Source of the DNA: Stramenopiles sp. TOSAG23-6
Taxonomy: Eukaryota; Sar
Assembly: GCA_900128565.1 (NCBI GenBank)
Contig: LT636098.1
Span: 1-16,074, forward strand
DNA length: 16,074 nt
Direction: 5' to 3'
Made by a program: the position numbers and the translations under genes. This document shows, piece after piece, positions 1 to 5,510 of this stretch. Below the pieces are notes generated by a model that ran no database searches, had not been told where the DNA came from, and saw only the letters and a list, made by a program, of their open reading frames with translations. Numbering within the stretch: the stretch's first letter is position 1; each line of letters starts with the position of its first letter.

Positions 1-95
1 AATCTTGTAGGTAGTACTATTATGATTTTTTTTTTTTTTAATTTTTTTTTGTTTGAAATTTTGTACCTAACATTTTTTTTTTGTTTTTTTTTTTT

Positions 96-136
<41 letters not shown>

Positions 137-222
137 CATAGTAAATTTCGTACCTAACATAAAAAAAGCAAAAAAAAAAAAAAGTCAAAAAAAAAAAAAT
201 ATTTCTTTACTATACATGTACA
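1..222 (+). other. Intron-like T/A-run sequence with two GTACCTAAC motifs
   Basis: The first 37 or so bases repeat the exon 1/intron 1 junction of the ankyrin gene (6024-6060): AATCTT, then GTAGGTAGTAC and a T-run. GTACCTAAC follows at 63-71, and a possible 3' splice site CATAG ends at 141, resembling GATAG at the end of ankyrin intron 1. A second GTACCTAAC lies at 150-158, followed by A-runs and TATACATG at 211-218, which resembles the 3' ends of the other introns (AATACATG). I read this as one or two introner-type introns of a gene, perhaps an ankyrin paralogue, whose upstream exons lie outside the window. Confidence 0.6.
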
Positions 223-414
223 ATGCCTTTACGTTTAGTCTCGGGATGGAATTATCTTAATTTAGACTTATCAACATTACTCTTCTCCGCATTTGGTAAA
301 AAATACTATATATGTACAAATGTAACAATTGTCGCTGAGTGTGTCGTATCAAGAATATTTTTTCAAGAAAAAGTATACAGTGATGCTGAGCTTCCATCAA
401 TTCTACGATTATAA
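223..414 (+). CDS. Doubtful 63-residue ORF or terminal exon
   Basis: An ATG-started ORF of 63 codons ending in TAA, directly after intron-like DNA. No family is recognised. The translation has mixed composition with a few Cys residues and no clear domain. Its last codons run into the first copy of the 59-bp tandem repeat, which argues against strong coding constraint. In another frame, ATG at 216 gives only 14 codons before TAA. It could be the last exon of a gene entering from the left, or chance. Confidence 0.2.
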   Translation: MPLRLVSGWNYLNLDLSTLLFSAFGKKYYICTNVTIVAECVVSRIFFQEKVYSDAELPSILRL

Positions 415-538
415 ATAATTAAAAAAGTATACAGTGATGCTAAGCTGAACTATCATCAATTCTACGATTATAAGTAATTAAAAAAGTATACAGTGATGCT
501 GAGCTGAACTATCATCAATTATACAATTATAAATAATT
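367..538 (+). repeat. 59-bp tandem repeat, about 3 copies
   Basis: Three adjacent copies (about 367-420, 421-479, 480-538) share GTATACAGTGATGCT, AGCT and ATCAATTCTACGATTATAA with few differences. The first copy is about 5 bp shorter. It overlaps the end of the 223-414 ORF and lies upstream of the Cys-rich gene. Confidence 0.9.
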
Positions 539-860
539 AAAAACTCAATATATGTATATATTATATAGATTCTTTCAATATTAGATATACCTGATGGAAT
601 GAATGAATGATTCTCGCACAAACCTGCTCCTATATATATGAGTCTCTATGACATTGATCCAATCCGCAATGACGACGTCCCTACCTGGCACTATCTACAG
701 TGTAGTACTTGCGTACCAACGCCTCTTACTCAGTATAGACGCGCGCTTTAAAAAAAAAAATGAACCACAACTACAAACAAATCTGTCCCAACTCATGTGA
801 AGAGTGCAAAGGGACAATATCTTGATATATGCCAGTAAAATAGAAGTAGAACCGCAAAAA
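539..860 (+). promoter_or_regulatory. Upstream region of the Cys-rich gene, with GACGCGCG box
   Basis: No substantial gene is visible here. A TATA-like ATATATATGAG lies near 631-642. GACGCGCG at 738-745 is followed by a TTTAAAA stretch, the same arrangement as upstream of the ankyrin gene. A 21-codon upstream ORF starts at ATG 760 and ends at TGA 823-825. A 32-nt GT-AG segment (804-835) could in principle splice its start to the main frame, but nothing confirms this. Confidence 0.4.
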
Positions 861-1979
861 ATGTTTAAAAGTAGTGAAAAAGTAAATGAAATTACATGCA
901 CAAAAGATTTTTCAAAAATCTTTCATGAAAAAGATTCTCATACAAAGGTTATTCAAGCTACTGCACCCGGAAATCAAAACACTAAAATCTTGTCTTTTCC
1001 TTGCGCAAAACATAGTACTATAAAAAAACAAACATCTACTATACATTGTATTGAAAAAGATGAAAGAGTTAAAGAAAACAACACAGATAAAATCTTTCAT
1101 GATAAAATCTTTCATGAAAAAGATTCTCTTCGAGAGTCTTTTGCTTCTAATAAACCGGAAAAACAAAGCACTGATGGCTTATGCATACCAAAGACAGACA
1201 TTTTTTGTGTAAAACAACGGAATCTCAACGTTAGTAAGGATGATTCATCGATAGAACACAACAGTGATAAAATATTTCATGATAAAATCTTTCATGATAA
1301 AATCTTTCATGAAAAAGATTCTCTCAAAGATACTCCTGTAACTGTCATTCAGAAAAAGCAAAAGTGTTGTTCCCCTTGTTGTGCAAACTGTTCCTCAGGT
1401 AATATAACAAATTTAGAGCTTACAGAAGAAGAGTTGGAAGATCTTCGCTGCCTTCTCGATGTAGATGCAAAAGAGATGACTCATGAGAAACATACTCCTA
1501 GCATTTCTAGTATTTCTAATCCTCCTGGTGTTCTTAGAAATAATAATAATTACCCACCAAAGAAGTCGACAAAGAAGAGTACATCTACGAAAAAGGTGAC
1601 AGATGAAAACTCTTTAAACGTATCAAATAAAAAACGGAAATATAGAGGTCGATCGAAATGTCATTGGTGCAAAAAAAAAGATTGCAATTGCTGCCAGTGT
1701 TTCAATTGTGAAGCATGTGACCACTATCCCAAACCTTGTAAAAATCCAAGATATTCAAAACGGCGATCGTGCAACATGTGTAATAAAATCAAGTTTCGTT
1801 CTGGTTTGTGCAAAGCAAATATTCATACTTTGAAAAAACGAAACAAAAAAAACAATTTGAGAAAAACAATGAGTGAATTAAAAAGTCCCTTAAACTTTTT
1901 GCCTAGTTCACCGAGATTTCTTTGCTTTAATAGGCCTTCTGAAGTTGATACATTCATAAAAAAAAAAATTGCATTATAA
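861..1979 (+). CDS. Cys-rich, basic protein with DKIFH repeats (probably nuclear)
   Basis: A single-exon ORF of 372 residues from the first ATG; a GTG 57 bases upstream in the same frame is not a plausible eukaryotic start. The N-terminal half has units ending in KIFHEKDS at three places, with DKIFH tandemly repeated twice (from about residue 76) and three times (from about residue 136). A small cluster CCSPCCANC lies at 169-177, followed by an acidic helix-like stretch. A basic run KKRKYRGR, a likely nuclear localisation signal, precedes a dense Cys cluster at 267-307 with the order CxxC, x4, C, xCC, xC, xxC, xxC, x6, C, x10, CxxC. This could bind zinc and distantly recalls CXXC-type fingers, but the spacing does not match a family I can name. 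The tail is Lys/Arg-rich. It has no signal peptide. A nuclear or nucleic-acid-binding role is inference. Confidence 0.75.
   Translation: MFKSSEKVNEITCTKDFSKIFHEKDSHTKVIQATAPGNQNTKILSFPCAKHSTIKKQTSTIHCIEKDERVKENNTDKIFHDKIFHEKDSLRESFASNKPEKQSTDGLCIPKTDIFCVKQRNLNVSKDDSSIEHNSDKIFHDKIFHDKIFHEKDSLKDTPVTVIQKKQKCCSPCCANCSSGNITNLELTEEELEDLRCLLDVDAKEMTHEKHTPSISSISNPPGVLRNNNNYPPKKSTKKSTSTKKVTDENSLNVSNKKRKYRGRSKCHWCKKKDCNCCQCFNCEACDHYPKPCKNPRYSKRRSCNMCNKIKFRSGLCKANIHTLKKRNKKNNLRKTMSELKSPLNFLPSSPRFLCFNRPSEVDTFIKKKIAL
1086..1310 (+). repeat. 15-bp in-frame tandem repeats encoding DKIFH
   Basis: GATAAAATCTTTCAT occurs twice at 1086-1115 and three times at 1266-1310 (one copy has a C-to-A change). Each array runs into GAAAAAGATTCTC (EKDS). 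A third, single KIFHEKDS unit lies near 914-940. The near-identity at DNA level suggests recent expansion. Confidence 0.9.
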
Positions 1980-2317
1980 TTTAAAAAAGATAATTGAATT
2001 GAGTCATTCTGATAATTTTGATTTACAAAAAGAGAGAATTGTTTAAATAAAATAAATACCTTTTGTTTTGTTCAAACCCTAACCCTAGCCAATTTTTCAA
2101 TTCCCAAAAAAACATCTACCTTTTCAAAGTTTGAAATTTTGAATGCTACTACTACTGCGCATATTGCATATTACTACAATCGGTAATCGCTGTTATTTCC
2201 TCCGGTCGGCCGATAATTTGCTATCAAATCAAAACATTGATCGAAGTATAACATTTGATTTAAAAGAAGTATTATTTTCTATTGAATGAATTTATTTGGA
2301 GTGTATAACTATATAAC
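1980..2317 (+). promoter_or_regulatory. Intergenic: polyA signals, then promoter of next gene
   Basis: Two overlapping AATAAA hexamers (2046-2051, 2051-2056) lie about 70 bases after the stop of the Cys-rich gene and are likely its polyadenylation signal. Beyond 2150 a locally GC-richer stretch (around 2195-2216, CTCCGGTCGGCCGAT) and a TATA-like CTATATAA just before the next ATG may serve the small secreted protein gene. I see no RNA gene. Confidence 0.45.
2046..2056 (+). terminator. Overlapping polyadenylation signals AATAAA
   Basis: Two AATAAA hexamers share one base, downstream of the TAA at 1977-1979. Position and sequence fit the canonical eukaryotic cleavage/polyadenylation signal. Confidence 0.5.
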
Positions 2318-2731
2318 ATGTTCAATATGATACTACGATTGAATGTATTTCTAATACTAATCATTGTAGCCCATAGCGCTATAGAATTTACTCAAAAGCA
2401 CAAACAAGTTCACGTACAACCAAATAATACTTTTGTTCTATCAACAACCAAGAAACAAAACACGTTGTCTGCGAAAATTTCCCCCCAAGAGACAATAATC
2501 TCAAGAGTTAAAAAGGGAAAAGTAACACATCTTCGAAAACCGCTTCGATATAGAGTATTCAATTGTATCTTTTGTTCTAGAAAATCATCAACGACTGTAC
2601 ACGTTGAGTTCGAACCAGTAGATGAAGAGACAGTGCTACCTACTGTTATAACTTCAGACAATACCAAGGTGGGGGTGAAACCACCAAAGCAACCAAAACG
2701 ACTTGGTGTACCATCTCAACCAATACAATGA
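2318..2731 (+). CDS. Small secreted protein, 137 residues, unknown family
   Basis: A single-exon ORF from ATG to TGA. Residues 1-21 form a clear signal peptide: a basic residue at position 7, a hydrophobic core (VFLILIIVA), and a likely cleavage after AHSA. The mature part is basic and rich in Thr, Lys and Pro. It has one possible N-glycosylation site (N36-N37-T38), one Cys pair (C83 and C86 in NCIFC) and a Pro/Lys-rich tail. I do not recognise the family. It points head-on to the gene at 3199-4922. An overlapping ORF on the opposite strand looks like a shadow. Confidence 0.65.
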   Translation: MFNMILRLNVFLILIIVAHSAIEFTQKHKQVHVQPNNTFVLSTTKKQNTLSAKISPQETIISRVKKGKVTHLRKPLRYRVFNCIFCSRKSSTTVHVEFEPVDEETVLPTVITSDNTKVGVKPPKQPKRLGVPSQPIQ

Positions 2732-2920
2732 GGCAACCAGTGAACTCATGATGATTTGCACATGTCACAAGAAGACTTGTAAAGAAGACAAAGAACTCCA
2801 TTTGAACAACTCCAAACAAGATTAGAAAACTCACAGAAGAAAACAATTTAATTAATAATGATGAGGGATGAGAATATTATAAATAAAAAAAACGAAAAAA
2901 CAAACAATACTACTTATAAT

Positions 2921-2972
2921 ATCGTATAATATATGATAATATATCGTATAATATCGTATAATATATGATAAT
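2921..2972. repeat. 32-bp-spaced ATCGTATAAT repeat, partly self-complementary
   Basis: A 20-base unit starting ATCGTATAAT occurs at 2921-2940 and again at 2953-2972, with a partial copy between them. The mixture of ATTATACGAT-like and ATCGTATAAT-like strings can fold on itself. Confidence 0.75.
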
Positions 2973-3091
2973 ACATACCCAGAATTCTGCCATTTATATT
3001 TCATGAAACTACAATAATTTACAGTTCACGCCAGCCAAGATCTAATACACACTCACTTACATCTGCCATTATTATATCAGAAATTCTTCTN

Positions 3092-3117
3092 TAATATAAT
3101 ATAATATAATATATAAT
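3092..3117. repeat. TAATA microsatellite beside ambiguous base N
   Basis: A short TAATA/ATATA simple repeat follows the only undetermined base of the arm (N at 3091). The ambiguity is probably a sequencing or consensus problem in the simple repeat. Confidence 0.85.
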
Positions 3118-3198
3118 CACCACAAAAATGTCTCACCTATTGCCACCTGAGTTTTCCAACTGTCAGGCTTCACGGGAATACATTTTTCTCTAAAAACT

Positions 3199-4922
3199 CT
3201 AAAAAAGTATGAATCGATAAATTTTACCTTGAGTATCATGAGGTCTTCGTGCAGTATATAATGGAAAACTTCTTTGGTTAAGGTATAGAGGAAATCTATC
3301 TACACCCTCTTGAAAATAGTATAACGCAATTCCATCTGCATTTCCATCATCGTATCGCAACGGTCTACCTCCTCCATCTGCCATGTAATCCTTTGCTTTT
3401 GCATCATTTGATATTTGAGAAATTGATTCAAATCCGAATAATTTACCATACTCTATTGGGACATCGCTCAGCAGTGGACCCAAAGCAACTTTTACATCCC
3501 ATATCGTTGATTTTTTTTGAATGTTGCATGCATAAAACTTGTTATTCCAGGAGGTCGTCACCACGATTGATGGAGGATGTGTTTCACTGTAAAAGTTTGG
3601 CTGTTTTTTACGGATAGTGATTACCTGTGCTTGTAAAACCTCTCTGCAATTCGTCACTTCTGCGTCGTGTTGTTCGTGCTCACCAACTAGTAAATTCTGA
3701 ATAAACATTTCACTATCATTGTTTCGCAAGAATCCTTCAAGCTCCTTTCCATATGAATGATTATGAATTGTTTTGGGGAAAAACTTACTTGTTGATTTAT
3801 CATTCATAATGTAATCAAAAAATCGTAATTGAAAGTTTGCCTGAAGATTGTTAAACTGACCTATATGATCAAATAATATTGTATCATCATCATTCTGATC
3901 GACATATTCCTGTCCATCTTTACGTGCAAGGTACCAGTCTTTCTCACCTACTGAGCCACCACTATTGAAACCATTATCAATAAAGTAAATTTCAATTCCT
4001 GTCCCTTGTGGTATGCATTTTGGAAAAATATTTGAAAAAAAATCTAAAAAAAATTGTTAGGTACAAAATTTCGTACGAAAAAAAAAACCAAAAAAAAAAA
4101 TTCGAATTTGAAAAAAAATAAAACATATATATCTAGTCGATCACGCAATGGTCGATCAGGTCTACTTGTGAGAATATATTCACCAACACACATGCCAAGA
4201 ATAAGAATTCGTGTTACCCTTGGGCTACGTGGAAGAAAGCCGTTAGGGTATGGACCAATCACATTTGGATCACTTAGAGGATTTGGATTTTGCGGATTTC
4301 CATCACCCTTACTTTCACCAAAAAAGGCAACAGGTTGTGGAGGAATTGGAGGAGCTTCGCGACGTTGAACTACTACAGGACCTGCTGCTACAACAACGTT
4401 TTGTTCAACACCAGGAACTTGACCAAAGGCGCCAAGTTGTTGTGGAGGAGCTTCACCCTTACTTTCACCATCATTAGCACCCCCATCGTTGCCTGCGCTG
4501 TCTCCATTATTAGCATCCCCAAAGGCGCCAAGTTGTTGTGGAGGAGCTTCACCAGCGGCGCTTATTAACCTCACGTAAATCTCTCCCAAGGTTTTATCCT
4601 CCAATCCGAGTGCTTCGAGTACTAACTTGAGCGCAATTTTTCCATCTTCCCCTGAGTTGTACCACTGTAACATCGTCTTAAAGCCGTCTTCAAAGGCTGA
4701 GCCTGGAAATAACAGTTCATTCTTCAAATGTTCGATGTCTTTCCTGCTGGCATTTTGAGACTTTAAATAGTCAACGAGACTCTCTGTTGAATCTAAAACA
4801 TCTCCTCGTTCCTTTCGATATCGTAGAAAAGGTGTAATGGAAGGTGTCAAGGCAGCTTCAATAATCAATACATATTGAGATAAAAGCAACATTGTACATG
4901 ATATACACTTGATTGTTTTCAT
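3199..4922 (-). CDS. Two-exon secreted protein with death-fold-like region
   Basis: Exon 1 runs 4922-4125 and exon 2 4014-3199, giving 537 residues. Residues 1-24 are a signal peptide (MLLLSQYVLIIEA core). Residues about 44-120 read like a death-fold helix bundle: LVDYLK, then DIEHLKNELL, FKTMLQWYNSG and LVLEALGLED match the helix spacing and the conserved W and AL-GL positions of death domains. This is pattern recognition, not a search. A Gly/Pro/Gln linker repeats GEAPPQQLGAFG at 124-135 and 156-167. A short hydrophobic stretch lies near 239-251. Exon 2 (to TAG) has a region at about 414-501 whose hydrophobic and DVK patterning weakly recalls a ubiquitin-like fold. A signal peptide before a death-like fold is odd. 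A GTAAAA donor near the C-terminus may give an alternative end. Confidence 0.6.
4015..4124 (-). other. Introner-type intron of the death-like gene (110 nt)
   Basis: It begins GTTTTATTTT and contains TTTCGTACGAAA (4069-4080) and GTACCTAAC (4056-4064, minus strand). It ends in CCAAAATGC just before ATACCA. With these ends the frame joins DIY to IPQG. The only nearby AG, 12 nt after CTAAC, breaks the frame with the available GT donor. The exact boundaries are inferred. Confidence 0.6.
4423..4553 (-). repeat. 35-bp direct repeat encoding GEAPPQQLGAFG
   Basis: Two identical 35-bp copies (4519-4553 and 4423-4457) lie 96 bases apart in frame. A shorter related unit, GESKG, also recurs. This is a recent in-frame duplication in the linker. 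Confidence 0.85.
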
Positions 4923-5221
4923 GATTTGAGAGATTGTAAATATATATTTGTTTTCAATATAAAAATGGTAGAGTTTTTTTTAGCTTTATCGTGGGTGGGT
5001 AAAGTATATTTAGTTCCCTTGTCAGCTGATCAATTTATTATCCGATATTATCACTTTATAAAATTACGAAAATATTAATTTCTTCTTTTGCGTTTGTTTA
5101 GTTTGTTTCCTTGTAAATATTGTAGGATGTGTAACTCAGTTCCGTAGTATATATAACTAATAGTAAGTTAGTATTTGTTGTAATAACTAGTATTGTAGAC
5201 CACACGACGTTCTGCAAGAAA

Positions 5222-5235
5222 ATATCACGTGATAT
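5222..5235. promoter_or_regulatory. Palindromic E-box ATATCACGTGATAT
   Basis: A perfect 14-bp palindrome centred on CACGTG, the core bound by bHLH and bZIP dimers. It lies inside the divergent promoter region, so it could act on both genes. Binding is inference. Confidence 0.4.
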
Positions 5236-5451
5236 CTTAAAAAAATTATAACCGCCCGTAAAAAATAACCGAAATTTTGATTCATCGTTATCTACTGTGG
5301 TGGAAAAAAATATTGGAACAAAACTGTTATTGTTTTTGAAAGCGCGTCATCATTTTACGCGTATGACCCAGGAACTCAGATTATAGAATATTCAGTAACT
5401 CATCTGATATTCAGATCATTCTTTCAACTCAACTACACAAACAACATTTGT

Positions 5452-5473
5452 GACGCGCGTGCGCATTAAAAAG
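5452..5473 (+). promoter_or_regulatory. GACGCGCG box plus ATTAAAAAGG
   Basis: The octamer GACGCGCG is identical to the one at 738-745 and is followed by an A/T box 52-60 bases before the ankyrin ATG. GC-only strings are rare in this AT-rich arm, so the shared octamer may be a core-promoter element. Confidence 0.4.
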
Positions 5474-5480
5474 GGTGTAC

Positions 5481-5504
5481 AAAAAGACAAAAAGACAAAA
5501 AGAC
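5481..5504 (+). repeat. AAAAAGAC x 3 in the 5' leader
   Basis: Three perfect 8-bp copies are followed by AAAACG and then the ATG at 5511. They lie in the presumed 5' UTR. Confidence 0.9.
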
Positions 5505-5510
5505 AAAACG

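Larger units (their letters stand above)
2732..3198. other. Convergent intergenic AT-rich DNA
   Basis: This separates two convergent genes and holds no convincing ORF. AATAAA at 2882-2887 may serve the plus-strand gene. It contains ATCGTATAAT-type repeats (2921-2972) and a TAATA microsatellite (3092-3117) next to an unresolved base N at 3091. Confidence 0.6.
4923..5510. promoter_or_regulatory. Divergent promoter region between two secreted-protein genes
   Basis: 588 bases separate two head-to-head genes. It holds a 14-bp palindrome with E-box CACGTG (5222-5235), TCAGCTGA (5022-5029), TATA-like GTATATATAAC (around 5147), GCG-containing boxes at about 5342-5361, and GACGCGCG at 5452-5459 followed by ATTAAAAAGG. 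An 8-bp repeat lies just before the ankyrin ATG. No ORF here looks real. Confidence 0.55.

Noticed and set aside
804-860. GTG start for the Cys-rich gene
   Set aside because: Introns, polyA signals and signal peptides show a eukaryote; the first in-frame ATG at 861 is the sensible start.
912-1166. Phe-rich minus-strand ORF over the DKIFH repeats
   Set aside because: Antisense of the repeat units; composition is typical of a shadow frame.
2076-2090. Telomere-like CCCTAACCCTAGCC
   Set aside because: Fewer than two and a half units in an intergenic region next to polyA signals; no array, so not evidence of a chromosome end.
2410-2846. Minus-strand ORFs over the small secreted protein
   Set aside because: Low-quality shadows, with no signal or domain clearer than the plus-strand gene.
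4054-4568. Plus-strand ORFs opposite the death-like gene
   Set aside because: Basic and His/Gln-rich translations of the linker's antisense; they overlap the signal-peptide gene and its intron.
5475-5510. GTG start for the ankyrin gene
   Set aside because: It would put a Lys-rich repeat before the signal peptide; ATG at 5511 gives a proper signal sequence.
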